Notes: a model not told the origin generated them from the sequence alone. A stretch of 64,000 nucleotides of DNA from Nitrospira sp. (GCA_024760525.1 CP060500.1:124001-188000); one strand, 5' to 3'; positions 43,409 to 52,945 are shown, counted from the stretch's first letter. A program made the numbers and translations.

Positions 43409-44239
43409 ATGAACACGAAGATGGGGAACCACACAGAGACAGGCAGTCAGAACGGAACAGGCCCCCACCCCACCGAGGGGTCCCCAATTACTCTCGACCA
43501 TATCCGCGATCTGCTGGCTGAATTGGAATGGTTCTACACCCGGGATTGGCCGAACATTGCCAGCGATCGCAAAGTCGCACAAGCCCTGAGTCGACGATCC
43601 ACCCGCGCCGCCCTCTATGCCGAGGACATCCGGACCGATATCCTCATTCGGATCCAAGGAACCAACATCGGGACTGTCCCAGCCCCCGATGCCACCCCCA
43701 TCGCTGCCCCCTCCCAACCGACCCAAGAACTACTCATCCCCACCACGGAACCTCCAGAGCAGGATGACCCTCCCTCCGTCACCACAATTCCGCTCAGCGT
43801 AGACCGAGTCGAAATCTTCGATTTCGGGACACCGCATGAGCATGAACATCCCCTTTATAAAGATCACAATGTCATGCACTTCTGTGCAGCCTTTTACCAT
43901 GAAGAAGAATTCATTTTTTCCCGCGCACACCTCCAACTCTTACTCACGCCTGCGGGCATTCTGAATTGGTTAGCCGGCGCCAGGTCCGTCCCCATCGACC
44001 GTAACTTTCTCCCGCTGCCCTACCTCCCCGGAGGCGAACTGTTCAATATCCTCGGGCGCGGCATCACCCAACTCATCTATGCCAACCAAACTGAACTCAA
44101 ACTGCGAATGAAGCAAGGACACCGATTCCCCTTAGACTACAAACTGACCGCAATGGTGATCCCAACCACGCCAGAACCCGGTGGCCACATCACAGTCAGG
44201 CAGCCAGAACGTCAACGCCCACTGTGGGTCAAAGCCTAA
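43409..44239 (+). CDS. Hypothetical protein of plasmid-like module
   Basis: A 276-residue protein with a GCGGAGG ribosome-binding site. The N-terminal helical part (ITLDHIRDLLAELEWFYTRDW, VAQALSRRSTRAALYAEDIR) is joined by a Pro/Thr-rich linker (about residues 90-130) to a C-terminal domain (VEIFDFGTPHEHEHPLY, HFCAAFYHEEEFIFSRAHLQLLLTP). The His-rich HEHEHP segment could bind metal. No family recognised. Confidence 0.6.
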   Translation: MNTKMGNHTETGSQNGTGPHPTEGSPITLDHIRDLLAELEWFYTRDWPNIASDRKVAQALSRRSTRAALYAEDIRTDILIRIQGTNIGTVPAPDATPIAAPSQPTQELLIPTTEPPEQDDPPSVTTIPLSVDRVEIFDFGTPHEHEHPLYKDHNVMHFCAAFYHEEEFIFSRAHLQLLLTPAGILNWLAGARSVPIDRNFLPLPYLPGGELFNILGRGITQLIYANQTELKLRMKQGHRFPLDYKLTAMVIPTTPEPGGHITVRQPERQRPLWVKA

Positions 44240-44514
44240 AGACTCAACTAGGATCATTAGTCCGCGCATTCCCCCTGCTAGGCGCAGGGATGCGAAGTAT
44301 CCTCAGTGCCTGAGCACAACGCCAGGAGGGGGACAAGCGGACGGTATGGTCACGGTCCCCGCGTGAATCGAGACCCTCTGATCTCCCCTCACCCTCCCGC
44401 CTCGTTCCCCATCCCTTGCGCTTCCTGCATACCTCCGTCCAGACAAAGAGATTCGGCCAGGCGCTCCGCGCAGTCAGTCCTCCAGGATGATCTTCGTCAG
44501 GCAAGGAGGACATC

Positions 44515-44877
44515 ATGAAAGACGAAAACTACTGCACGCTCGGCGGACGCATTACTCATCCACCAGGCATTTATTCGGCCAGGAACCAAGGCTGGCTCCT
44601 CTCCTTCTCCATCGCGGTCCATCTGTTGCACAGTAAAACGCCGCTCTTTATGGAGATCAAAGTCCCAGGAACAACAGACCAGGCCAAACTTCATGCATTC
44701 GCCGAACGTCTGCCTGTCGGCCGCAAGGTCACGGTGCACAACGCCGAACTGCAAAGCAAAACCTGGATCGATCCGGCGACCCAAACAGAGAAAGTCAGTT
44801 ACCACCTCTTTTGCCGTCTCGATCAGATTTATCTGCATGAATTGCCGGCTGCAGGCACGGGCCGGGCAGCCGCATAA
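44515..44877 (+). CDS. OB-fold-like small protein
   Basis: A 120-residue protein with a strong AAGGAGG ribosome-binding site. CTLGGRITHPPGIYSARNQGWLLSFSIAV, PLFMEIKVPG and LPVGRKVTVHNAELQSKTWID follow the strand order of SSB-like OB folds, but the sequence is too far from SSB to name it. It lies between the two clear SSB genes and may be a further single-strand-binding protein. Confidence 0.6.
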   Translation: MKDENYCTLGGRITHPPGIYSARNQGWLLSFSIAVHLLHSKTPLFMEIKVPGTTDQAKLHAFAERLPVGRKVTVHNAELQSKTWIDPATQTEKVSYHLFCRLDQIYLHELPAAGTGRAAA

Positions 44878-44929
44878 CAACCAAGAATCGCGATCATTTC
44901 ATTCGAATACACAGGAAAGGTCTACCCCC

Positions 44930-46543
44930 ATGATTTGCCTCAACCAATATCGTGAGCCGATCGATCTCGAGGACAGCCCATTTCGCATGCCGACCACCGT
45001 CATTCTGGAACCCCATGACAAAGAAGACGTGGTCTACGACAAGCTCTCGGCGCGCTATGCGAAGCTCATCGAGCAATGGCAAGAAGAAGAACGCGACCGG
45101 TTCTACAAACGGGAAACCCGCTACGAGAACGATCACGAAGAACCCGCATTTCCCATCCTCATTTGCCGATGGGAGCAGTCCAAACGGGTGAAACCAGAGG
45201 TCGTCTTGTTGGACGGCCGGCGTGCCGTACTCCTCGATTCCAACCGCATTCAAACGCAATGCGGCATCCAAGTAATCATGTCGCTCGAACTCGCCCAAGG
45301 ACTACGAAGACAACCCGGCCATACACGCTTCTGCCCCTCGTGCAAAGGGAAACATCTCCCTCCCCTTTCCGCGACATCGCTGAAACTCACACCCGTCAGT
45401 TCCACCATTCCCTGTACGAAATGTCAGGCCGACTTACGAAGCGCGAGTTACTGGGACGACTCCGACACCCTCGTCTGCCGGCATTGCGCCCAACGCTATG
45501 CACGGCCACTCCACGGACTGACCTCGACCGAGACGTCTGCCAACGAATCCGCGATATCCGACTGGGTCCTCTCCAGTCAGCCCACCGCGGATCTCCCTGT
45601 AGACAGTAGCGGCTCGGAATCTCGCGCTGGCTCTCAAGACCCGGATGACCACGAGGATCTGGAGATCGAGCAGGATCCCGGACAGGACCCTGAGGACCTC
45701 GGCCTCACCACCGAAGAACCCAGAGACCCCTCCATGTACGACGATCCGGTCACAATGAGCGAAGTGCCGGAAACAACCCCTCTCAATCTCGACGAACTTC
45801 ACCAAGTCCTCCAGCTCGTTCAACACCCGGAGGCTCGGCATGCGAGCACGAACCATCCCATCATTGTCCAGCAGCTCATTGCTCTGGCTGAGCATCGAAT
45901 GACTGATGAAGCGAGCGACCAGGAATTCCAAGAAACCTTCAGGGCTGTCGTCTCCGAAGAGATCTCGCACCTCAGCGATCTCTTGCACGAACCGGCCTAT
46001 CAGCTCTTTCAGATGTCTCGTTCCCCAATGAGACAAACCTTGTTGGACCGCGCGTTACAAGCAAAGGATAATCCCACGACCCGGATGGCCGTCTGGGCCG
46101 CCGCGGGTCGACTCCTCAAGGAATGCAACCTCCCCTGGCTGAATCACTTCAGCCTGTCTCCACAAGATCTTCCTAAGAGCAAAGACGAACGCATTCATCA
46201 CTTTCTCACCCTGCACGCGGAAGACAAAGCCCGCGTGCAACCAATCGTCGATTGGTTGCTCAGTCTCGGCCCGGAGGATTTATCTATCCTGGCAGGTGAC
46301 CCGGAATCCACCCATCCCTTTCTCCATCACCCGGATCCATCGGTCTTTGAAACGACCGACAGCCTCATGACCGGGCTGATTGCCTATCTGGCTAACGATC
46401 TTCAACGGTTCCGGGAGAAGAAGGCCGGCTGTCGCTTCAAAGCCTCCGACCATGGACTGGCTGTCGAAAGCCTGCATGCCATTGCGATCCAACGCGGGCT
46501 CATGCCCACCCCGCCGGCTACCACAGTGTCACCCGCAGCGTAA
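44930..46543 (+). CDS. Large zinc-finger/acidic-linker hypothetical protein
   Basis: The start MICLNQYREPIDLED at 44930 follows AGGAAAGG. The 537-residue product has an N-terminal charged domain, two zinc-binding units (CPSCKGKHLPP; CTKCQADL with CRHCAQRY), a long acidic linker (DDHEDLEIEQDPGQDPEDL) and a helical C-terminal region. I recognise no family. Its architecture matches the convergent gene at 47213-48676. It sits between the OB-like gene and the second ssb, suggesting a role with single-stranded DNA or in element maintenance. Confidence 0.62.
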   Translation: MICLNQYREPIDLEDSPFRMPTTVILEPHDKEDVVYDKLSARYAKLIEQWQEEERDRFYKRETRYENDHEEPAFPILICRWEQSKRVKPEVVLLDGRRAVLLDSNRIQTQCGIQVIMSLELAQGLRRQPGHTRFCPSCKGKHLPPLSATSLKLTPVSSTIPCTKCQADLRSASYWDDSDTLVCRHCAQRYARPLHGLTSTETSANESAISDWVLSSQPTADLPVDSSGSESRAGSQDPDDHEDLEIEQDPGQDPEDLGLTTEEPRDPSMYDDPVTMSEVPETTPLNLDELHQVLQLVQHPEARHASTNHPIIVQQLIALAEHRMTDEASDQEFQETFRAVVSEEISHLSDLLHEPAYQLFQMSRSPMRQTLLDRALQAKDNPTTRMAVWAAAGRLLKECNLPWLNHFSLSPQDLPKSKDERIHHFLTLHAEDKARVQPIVDWLLSLGPEDLSILAGDPESTHPFLHHPDPSVFETTDSLMTGLIAYLANDLQRFREKKAGCRFKASDHGLAVESLHAIAIQRGLMPTPPATTVSPAA

Positions 46544-46679
46544 CCCACGTTCAAAGCGGCTCTAGGGTCGCCACGGCTCATGTTTCACTCATTCCCAGGA
46601 GGCTCCATCGTGATCTAAGCCAACCATCATCATCTCAGCACACCAACATGCACTCATCACCCATCAAGGAGTTATCATC

Positions 46680-47042
46680 ATGCTCGACAAGAATACTGTT
46701 ACCCTCATTGGCCGTTTGACCGGAAATCCCGATCTGCGAACGATCACCGTCAATGAAGAGCCAGCCTCCGTCCGCAATTTCAGCGTTGCGGTCAACGGCA
46801 TTCGGAAGAAAGGCCGTACGGATCAACCCGTGGAATTCATTCCCATCAGTGTCTTCGGGAAACGGGCTGAGGCCTGTGCCGCCAACCTCACCAAGGGGAA
46901 AATGGTGTCCATCGAAGGCGCCCTGCATTTCTCCAAACGCAAGGTCGGTGACAAAACCGTTCCGGTGGGAGAAGTCCGGGCCCACCGCGTCGATTGGCTC
47001 ACAGAGAAACTGCCGGCGCCGGCACTCTCAGCGGCCGCTTAA
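46680..47042 (+). CDS. ssb: Second single-stranded DNA-binding protein
   Basis: A 120-residue protein with an AAGGAG ribosome-binding site. The SSB OB-fold is seen in NTVTLIGRLTGNPDLRTI, VEFIPISVFGKRAEACAANL and KMVSIEGALHFSKRKVGDK. It lacks an acidic C-terminal tip. It is clearly different from the SSB at 42326, so the module carries two paralogues. Confidence 0.88.
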   Translation: MLDKNTVTLIGRLTGNPDLRTITVNEEPASVRNFSVAVNGIRKKGRTDQPVEFIPISVFGKRAEACAANLTKGKMVSIEGALHFSKRKVGDKTVPVGEVRAHRVDWLTEKLPAPALSAAA

Positions 47043-47065
47043 TGCCTCAGGGGAATGAAGGCAAA

Positions 47066-47140
47066 AAAAGGGAACCAGCGTGTCCCGAATACGATCGACC
47101 ATCGTCTAATCGTCATTCATGAACAACACGGTTCCCTTTT
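47066..47140. terminator. 11-bp inverted repeat between convergent genes
   Basis: AAAAGGGAACC (47066-47076) and its complement GGTTCCCTTTT (47130-47140), 53 bp apart. The right arm ends in a T-run on the + strand and the left arm gives one on the - strand, so it may serve as a bidirectional terminator. Confidence 0.55.
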
Positions 47141-47212
47141 CCACTGTCAGAGGGATGATCCGGGCCTGACATTCATCAGTAACCCAGATCATCCTCCGAC
47201 CCTCACGTCACC

Positions 47213-48676
47213 TTACGCAACAGCCGTCAGTTGCACTGCTGTCCGAAAGGCCGTTTCGCTCACTCCAAACTGACGCGACAATAAACGCACGCCAGCGGAT
47301 TCTGAACGAAACTTCAAGACACGCTCCCGACACGACCGCATCCAAGACCTGATCTTGATATACACGGGCGGTAAGGAGCTTTCTTCGGTCCCTTCTGGTA
47401 AGAATTGGCGAAGTTCCTCATCAGAACTCTGCACCAACCACGACACAAACTCCTGTTGCTGTTGCGTCGACATCCGACCACAGCCTTGAGTTAATGTCGC
47501 GGCAACCGTCCATACCAGACCAAGACGTTCACATGACACGGCAGACGTCTCATCCGGCATGGTCGACGGCACCAATTCTCCACGCATTGTGCAATCCAAG
47601 AGCAACCGACGCAAATCACGATGCTCATAGGACGACCAGAACTGCACCATTTCTCGAGTCAGCAACGCCTCCAGATCGATCTCCGGATCGTCCAGCTCAG
47701 GCGTAGAAGACATGGATTCTGAGTCAGACAATGATTCAGCGCCTTCGCTCATTCCCACCAAAGTCTCCACCAAATCACCTGTCTCACTCTCGACCAATTC
47801 CTCTTCTGACCCTTCATGCACAGCCTCAGTCTCAACCACGCCATCCCATGACATCGGCAGAAGACTCTCGTCTTCATCCACTACATCACGGATCGGCGCA
47901 GCCAAGAGACTCTGTGTATTCTTCTCAATCATGTCCGGATCCAGCCCCAACAACGTGGTCACGCGTTCCCACCCACATAAACAATGGGCAGTCAGCAGTA
48001 ACCCATCGCGTTCAAAGCTGAGTGAACTCCCCTGACAATGCGGACAGTGAATCTCAGAGTCACTGTTCGCACGGGAGAGATCTGGTGCCACGGATGAACC
48101 AACGTCAGTTTTCGCCGGCAGATGATAGCCATCACACCGCGAACACTGCACCGGTCCTGTAATCCATCGCACGCGACTCACGGCATCCTGCGCACGCTCC
48201 ATCTCTGACAGGCGGACAGGAACCTGTAGCCCACAGAATGGAATGGCGCGTGCATGATCAATCCGTCGTGCTAATCGACCATCTTCCAATCCCACCACAT
48301 ATCCCCGAACCATTGGAGAGCTCCAAGACAGATTCGGCGAGTCGGGGAGATTGTCAAGGTCGTAGCGATTCTCTTCATAAGTCCGTTCGTTACGCAATTG
48401 GCGATTGCCAAATTCCTGTAACGCCATCTGATACGCACGCTCACGTAATCGCAGCCAGTTCGCCGGCGAAATACGAAAGCGCCCAGATTCCAGGAGATGG
48501 ATAACCTGCTCTAATTGACCGTCATCCAATCGGTCGATTGGTTTCAAGGCAGTCAAACCTCGCTCCAACGGCAACCGATTGGTCCGAGACAGCCGAGCAG
48601 GAGCCAACGCAATCCGAAGATCGCGCAGGTTGGAATGATTCTGCGTGGAGTAATGCGTATGGATTGACGTAGTCAT
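47213..48676 (-). CDS. Large zinc-finger/acidic-linker hypothetical protein (second copy type)
   Basis: The start MTTSIHTHYSTQ at 48676 has AAGGA at good spacing. The 487-residue product has an N-terminal helical domain (LTALKPIDRLDDGQLEQVIHLLESGRF), zinc-binding pairs (CSRCDGYHLP; CPHCQGSS; CLCGWERV), a long acidic linker (EDESLLP, EGSEEELVESETGDLVE) and a C-terminal helical part ending in an HTH-like LLSRQFGVSETAFRTAVQL. No family recognised. Layout parallels the 44930-46543 protein though direct similarity is weak. Confidence 0.62.
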   Translation of the reverse strand: MTTSIHTHYSTQNHSNLRDLRIALAPARLSRTNRLPLERGLTALKPIDRLDDGQLEQVIHLLESGRFRISPANWLRLRERAYQMALQEFGNRQLRNERTYEENRYDLDNLPDSPNLSWSSPMVRGYVVGLEDGRLARRIDHARAIPFCGLQVPVRLSEMERAQDAVSRVRWITGPVQCSRCDGYHLPAKTDVGSSVAPDLSRANSDSEIHCPHCQGSSLSFERDGLLLTAHCLCGWERVTTLLGLDPDMIEKNTQSLLAAPIRDVVDEDESLLPMSWDGVVETEAVHEGSEEELVESETGDLVETLVGMSEGAESLSDSESMSSTPELDDPEIDLEALLTREMVQFWSSYEHRDLRRLLLDCTMRGELVPSTMPDETSAVSCERLGLVWTVAATLTQGCGRMSTQQQQEFVSWLVQSSDEELRQFLPEGTEESSLPPVYIKIRSWMRSCRERVLKFRSESAGVRLLSRQFGVSETAFRTAVQLTAVA

Positions 48677-48812
48677 AAGACACATCCTTTCTTGGACACC
48701 TCAACTGGGTGCCAGTTATGAAATAGGTGAATAGAAATGAACTACCGAGAAGTACACCGACTGCGAGAGCAGTCAGGATGGAGACACAGGAAGATGGGCC
48801 AGAAACACAACG

Positions 48813-49385
48813 CTACTCCCCCTCATAATTCGCCAATGTGCGAGTCATGAGGAGCGAATAGAAGCGATGTTCATCACCAAGCCCGACAGCGCAGAGATCA
48901 TGGAAGCGTAGCCAATGGCAGTATTGCTCTTCCTTGGACAACGCGGCCCATTCAGCTTCGAGTATCAGCGTATCGTTATCCTCGTCATAACGTTCAGACG
49001 CGACACGACTCGCTTCAATTCGCGCGCAGAACAGTAACGCCTCGCCACTGATTGGACCAAGCTTACAAGCCAATGAGACGACTGCATCAGCATAATCGTG
49101 CTCCAACTGTTCCGACGACACATTCGAGTCGATCGGAAGTTGTGCCTCAAGCTCATCCAATAATGTACGCACAGACACCTGTCGATCACCATCGGAACAG
49201 ATCACCGACTCGGCCAGACCATATAGTTCCAGCCCTAGTCGTTCTCCATTTAGAGACACACGACGGATTTCCTCAAGACATGGCACATGTCCTCGGTGTA
49301 ACCGATCACATGGATGTCTTGAATCCAACAGGGCCATGATAAACGTCGACTGTGATCGTAATTGCGCCTCAAATGTGGTGTTCAT
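48813..49385 (-). CDS. Hypothetical protein
   Basis: A 190-residue acidic, helical protein with an AAAGGAA ribosome-binding site. It contains LSKEEQYCHWLRFHDLCAVGLGDEHRFYSLLM near the C-terminus. It overlaps the upstream gene by 17 nt, so the two are co-translated. No family recognised. Confidence 0.62.
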   Translation of the reverse strand: MNTTFEAQLRSQSTFIMALLDSRHPCDRLHRGHVPCLEEIRRVSLNGERLGLELYGLAESVICSDGDRQVSVRTLLDELEAQLPIDSNVSSEQLEHDYADAVVSLACKLGPISGEALLFCARIEASRVASERYDEDNDTLILEAEWAALSKEEQYCHWLRFHDLCAVGLGDEHRFYSLLMTRTLANYEGE

Positions 49386-49812
49386 AACATTCCTTTCGAT
49401 AGACGACCGGACAGCATTCCCACCAAAAGCGGGTGCGAGATCCGATCTGACCAGTTAATTCATGGTTGAGTAAGCGGATTTGCGCATCGACGTCCAATTC
49501 ACGGAACTTCATCTGCGCCAATCGCTCACGATGGGTGAGATAGACAGGCCGGACTCCATCATCATCCGATTCATAGACGACGTAGAGCACCTGCAGATCG
49601 ACCGGCACAGCAATCAGCGACGCAATGGGGATCTCCACTACTCGCCAACACCGTGCACCATTCATCTCCTGCAGAATCATCTGATCACTGAGATAATGGT
49701 CAGCGACAGTTCGATCAGGACAGATCGCTTGAATCAATCCATCCCGATCCGAATGCACCGTTCCATCTATCACAGCATAGACCACGGCCCGTTCGACGAT
49801 AGACGTCTTCAT
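49369..49812 (-). CDS. Hypothetical protein
   Basis: A 147-residue protein with an AAGGAG ribosome-binding site at 8-nt spacing. It starts MKTSIVERAVVYAVIDG and has strands rich in Val/Ile (IPIASLIAVPVDLQVLYVVYESDDDG). First gene of a minus-strand set whose start regions all share GGA-N-TGT-like leaders. No family recognised. Confidence 0.62.
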   Translation of the reverse strand: MKTSIVERAVVYAVIDGTVHSDRDGLIQAICPDRTVADHYLSDQMILQEMNGARCWRVVEIPIASLIAVPVDLQVLYVVYESDDDGVRPVYLTHRERLAQMKFRELDVDAQIRLLNHELTGQIGSRTRFWWECCPVVYRKECYEHHI

Positions 49813-49919
49813 AACGACACTCCTTGTTATAAATTAAGTGAGAAAACGAGTTGGATAGGACCGCACTAGTCCAACTCCGAAGGCTGTGCTAGAGTAGTGG
49901 CAACAACCCGAGAGTCGAC

Positions 49920-50195
49920 ATGGTGAATCGGCCTTTATTGAAGGTGCAGCGACAACTCAATCGGTTCATCGACAGTCGCAAAGGCTTCTGGACGACGAAC
50001 GCAACGTTTGTCGGAACAGATAGGTATTTGATGATTGGAGATCCGGCGAAGAAACTCTCAGCGATGTTGGCCAACTTGAAACGTCAGCATCGGTTCACAC
50101 CGACACAAACCAAACAAGCTGATCGAATCACAGCCGCAATTGCTTCTTTATCTCGGCAGCCAGTTCGATCGAGGACACATCGCGCTGCGTCTTAA
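49920..50195 (+). CDS. Possible small basic protein
   Basis: A 91-residue basic protein (LLKVQRQLNRFIDSRKGFW, MLANLKRQHRFTPTQTKQADRI). Helical and possibly DNA-binding. Its ribosome-binding site is weak, and its end overlaps the minus-strand gene at 50128-50376, so one of the two may be spurious. Confidence 0.42.
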   Translation: MVNRPLLKVQRQLNRFIDSRKGFWTTNATFVGTDRYLMIGDPAKKLSAMLANLKRQHRFTPTQTKQADRITAAIASLSRQPVRSRTHRAAS

Positions 50196-50376
50196 CCACG
50201 AAATGATCCGCCCGTGATTTAATCCAACACGCCATCCCCGCATCAATCAATTGATCCAGACGAGCAAAGACATCGTCATAGACCAATTGAAACGCACGCG
50301 CAGAGACGTTTCCAGCATACAATTCGACCAGCACCACTTCTCGCACTGGTTTGACTGATATTTTAACTTGCTCCAT
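50128..50376 (-). CDS. Small hypothetical protein
   Basis: The start MEQVKISVKPVREVV at 50376 has a strong GGAGG six bases upstream. The 82-residue product has an alternating beta strand (VLVELYAG) and helix (AFQLVYDDVFARLDQLIDAG) pattern. No family recognised. The overlap with the + strand frame at 49920-50195 is tail to tail. Confidence 0.58.
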   Translation of the reverse strand: MEQVKISVKPVREVVLVELYAGNVSARAFQLVYDDVFARLDQLIDAGMACWIKSRADHFVVKTQRDVSSIELAAEIKKQLRL

Positions 50377-50960
50377 CACACACCTCCCTCTGCCATCGGA
50401 ACCATACGGTTCGACAGCTTCATGAAATGAATACACCTCACCCACTCCGATTCGAATGAATCGGCCAAATGTTCTAGAGCACCGAGCAACGAGGCGCACG
50501 CAACGATTTCCACGAATCACAACGATTCGTCAGAAACCAGCACGCAAACATGTAGAGAACACAACAACGGGGAATGAAAAGAATAGAAGGGTATAACGCT
50601 GGAAGGACGTTCGCTCGATTCAGGTCATCGTGAACGCATCAGAATGGTTGGAACTCAAGAAGAGGAGAGACATCCGCAGACAGACGAAACCATTCAGCAG
50701 AGATGAATGAGAAAAGGAGAATTCGGCGAGTAAACAGCCTACCAGAAATGAATGACTAACGGCATGATAGCCGGTCCACCACACAAGCGCAAGCTCCTCA
50801 TCTGCAAAAGCTTAGGTTTGATCTGACAGACGATGTAAGAGCGCACGTATATCGACAGGCAAGTTCCGGCCAAGTGCGGAAGTTCGTCGCCGAGATCGCA
50901 CCGCTGTAAAGCGGCCCCTTTGTACATCCGAGTTGATCTCGTTGATAGGCCACGCAAGTA
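50377..50960. other. Non-coding interval with repeat copy B1
   Basis: No supportable gene. The part at about 50820-50920 is the first copy of the non-coding repeat B (see 59182). The rest shows no recognised structure. Confidence 0.5.
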
Positions 50961-51839
50961 TTACGAAGCCCATGAGAGTTCACCAAATACTCGAACAGCC
51001 GCATAGGCTGGATACCTGCGCCAGAACGAAACACCCTCATCCTTCATAATTTCCAGAAAGAGAAGGTCAACGTCGGCACGGGATAGCGACTTTCTAATCG
51101 GGGGAGGAAGGCTCTCGTTTGATAGGGAAACAGGAACGCTTGGCTTGCCAGCATGGGAATACAGATAGTCGTGTACTAATGGTGCGGCCACTGAGAGTTC
51201 AAACGGAGCGAGCAACCACCAAAATGCGCGGGGTATGGAGGCGAGGTCGAACCTGAACCCTTCGGGAATGATCAGGGTACCCATTGATGTCGTAATCGGA
51301 AAATTCTTGCCGAGAATCCACACGTTCCCAGGCTCGTCACGGGATATGAGGGCTGGGTCAAGATAACGCCGATTACGCGGAACAACTGGAGTTTGACTCA
51401 GTGCGAGTGCGCGTTTCGTTCGGGCGAGTGCCCCAGGGACGTACCAGACAACCAATATGACAAGTAAATCGGAAACGACATGGAACGTCAGCACACGGAC
51501 AAAGGAGTGAGGCTCTCCCTTCGATATGAATTGCCGAAGCACTACCGCTTCGGGCTCCTTGATAAGCCCGGCTCCTAAGTCAGAAGCAACCCTTATGTTT
51601 GCCAGTGACGCCAGATTCTCTCGTTGGTCTCGGACGTCAAGTAGAGCGTTCGCGTTTACTGCCGCGAACATGGCGAATGCGACGATCAGAATGATACGAA
51701 CGCCGCTCGCCGCTGCCGTGGTGAAGGTGGAGGCGACATACGCCAATAGAGCACCAGATACTGAAATGTAGAACGACCATAAGGTGTGAAAGCCTGTAAA
51801 GCGATCGTTCAGAAGACCTAATAGAGTCTCGATTGTCAT
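50961..51839 (-). CDS. Membrane protein with C-terminal DUF1353 domain
   Basis: The ATG at 51839 (MTIETLLGLL) lies only 7 bp after a GTTAGGC box. The 292-residue product has two or three N-terminal membrane spans (about residues 17-40, 45-62 and 112-130) and a C-terminal DUF1353 domain with the signature EGFRFDLASIPRAFWWLLAP and PLVHDYLYSHAG. DUF1353 is found in phages and mobile DNA; the HDYLY motif suggests a hydrolase-like metal site, with function unknown. The fusion with membrane spans is unusual. It appears to be one cassette of the repeat-flanked array. Confidence 0.75.
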   Translation of the reverse strand: MTIETLLGLLNDRFTGFHTLWSFYISVSGALLAYVASTFTTAAASGVRIILIVAFAMFAAVNANALLDVRDQRENLASLANIRVASDLGAGLIKEPEAVVLRQFISKGEPHSFVRVLTFHVVSDLLVILVVWYVPGALARTKRALALSQTPVVPRNRRYLDPALISRDEPGNVWILGKNFPITTSMGTLIIPEGFRFDLASIPRAFWWLLAPFELSVAAPLVHDYLYSHAGKPSVPVSLSNESLPPPIRKSLSRADVDLLFLEIMKDEGVSFWRRYPAYAAVRVFGELSWAS

Positions 51840-51968
51840 AGCGTGGCCTAACAATGTTTAGGCCTATCCGCATAAGAGCCGGATCTGCCATTTTCTATCC
51901 GCGCAACACACCTCCAACGATCGCGAACAATATCCCACAATCGACGGTGGTGCAAATGGCCGCTTTTC
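51840..51968. repeat. Repeat A copy 1 with GCCTAAC/GTTAGGC box
   Basis: It begins with GCCTAAC (51846-51852; GTTAGGC on the - strand) next to the DUF1353 start, followed by TTTAGGCCTATCCGCATAAG and AGAGCCGGATCTGCC. Related to repeats at 53027 and 61098. On the - strand it would be the 3' end of an attC-like site abutting the cassette gene. Confidence 0.65.
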
Positions 51969-52006
51969 AATTCGGTGATCGACCGGTTTGGGGCGCGGAC
52001 TGTCAT

Positions 52007-52118
52007 CGGCCAAGTGCGGAAGTTCAGCGCCGAGATCGTCTCGCTGTAAAACGGTCCTCAGCTCTGTCGCGTTAACGTTGCGCTGAGGGGCGTAGTCCCC
52101 TCGATGCGCTGGTTAGGC
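52007..52118 (-). repeat. Repeat B copy 2 with attC-like dyad
   Basis: The B repeat (GGCCAAGTGCGGAAGTTCAG, 52007 on) runs into an imperfect dyad, 52068-52118. On the - strand it starts GCCTAAC, with CGAGGGG pairing CCCCTCAG, and ends at GTTAAC. It follows the 3' end of the gene at 52145. The architecture is that of integron attC sites, but the second box does not fully fit GTTRRRY. Confidence 0.55.
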
Positions 52119-52144
52119 ATCAGTTGGCGGTGCAAGAAGGGCTC

Positions 52145-52930
52145 TCACAGTATGAAGTCCTCTTCCGGCGGTGTAACAGCAGGCACCTGTAGCCCCGGTA
52201 TCGTGGGCACAATTCGTGTGTGAACATCACCCTGCAGCAGCGCACTGTGATCCTGATGTGTAACTCTTGACGTGGCCTTTCTAGTGTTTGCCGTCGAAAT
52301 GACGCGAGTCATCACTAGCCAGTGAGACGCGAAACCAAAGAATCCAAGCAGTTCAACCGTAATAATGCCCACGTTCGGCAGGGAAAATATTTTCCCGAAT
52401 ACGAGGAAGGCAATATAGATGCCGATGCCCGATAGCATTGTCCCAAGGGAGGTCCACTTCGATACTTCTAATATGCGCAACTCCGAGCTATTCAGCCGAC
52501 TCTTGAAACTGTTGCCGCCGCAGTACCAAACCGCGTACGCGGCCAGACAGAAGAGCAATGCTGCCGAAGGACCATGAAGTCCAGAAAGCAGTCCCGTTGT
52601 GTAATAGCGGTCGGCTGCGTCGTGTAGTTTCGGAAACGCAGCTACGCAAAGGGCGAAGAAGCCCGCGAGGTTGTGTATCCAGTTGTCTCTGTTGTCAAAC
52701 CCTCTATAGGCAATCATTACACCGCCGACGAGGATTAGGAACCCCGTAAACATCGTACGGATAAGTCCAGGATGCTCCTCAAAGAAGTAGTAATGACTCA
52801 AGGTCGGCTGTATTTCTTGGTATTTAAAGAAAGCTAGCAGAATGATTGCCAGAGGCAGGGCAATCAGGGTGTATCCAGCCATTCTCCGAAGCCGCTGGTA
52901 GCTTTTTTGGACATGGGTCAATGGATTCAT
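52145..52930 (-). CDS. Multi-pass membrane protein
   Basis: The start MNPLTHVQKSYQRL at 52930. The 261-residue product has about six membrane spans (near residues 20-38, 57-77, 87-103, 124-143, 160-180, 185-207) and a soluble C-terminal tail of about 45 residues. The segment QPTLSHYYFFEEHPGLIRTMFTGFL is reminiscent of DUF998/Frag1-type proteins, but I cannot name the family. It sits between a GTTAGGC box upstream and a dyad repeat downstream, so it appears to be a cassette. Confidence 0.68.
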   Translation of the reverse strand: MNPLTHVQKSYQRLRRMAGYTLIALPLAIILLAFFKYQEIQPTLSHYYFFEEHPGLIRTMFTGFLILVGGVMIAYRGFDNRDNWIHNLAGFFALCVAAFPKLHDAADRYYTTGLLSGLHGPSAALLFCLAAYAVWYCGGNSFKSRLNSSELRILEVSKWTSLGTMLSGIGIYIAFLVFGKIFSLPNVGIITVELLGFFGFASHWLVMTRVISTANTRKATSRVTHQDHSALLQGDVHTRIVPTIPGLQVPAVTPPEEDFIL

Positions 52931-52945
52931 TCCGCTTCTCCGCAA

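Noticed and set aside
44306..44518. 70-residue plus-strand frame before the OB-like gene
   Set aside because: Arg/Ser/Pro-rich, no ribosome-binding site, overlaps the start region of the next gene.
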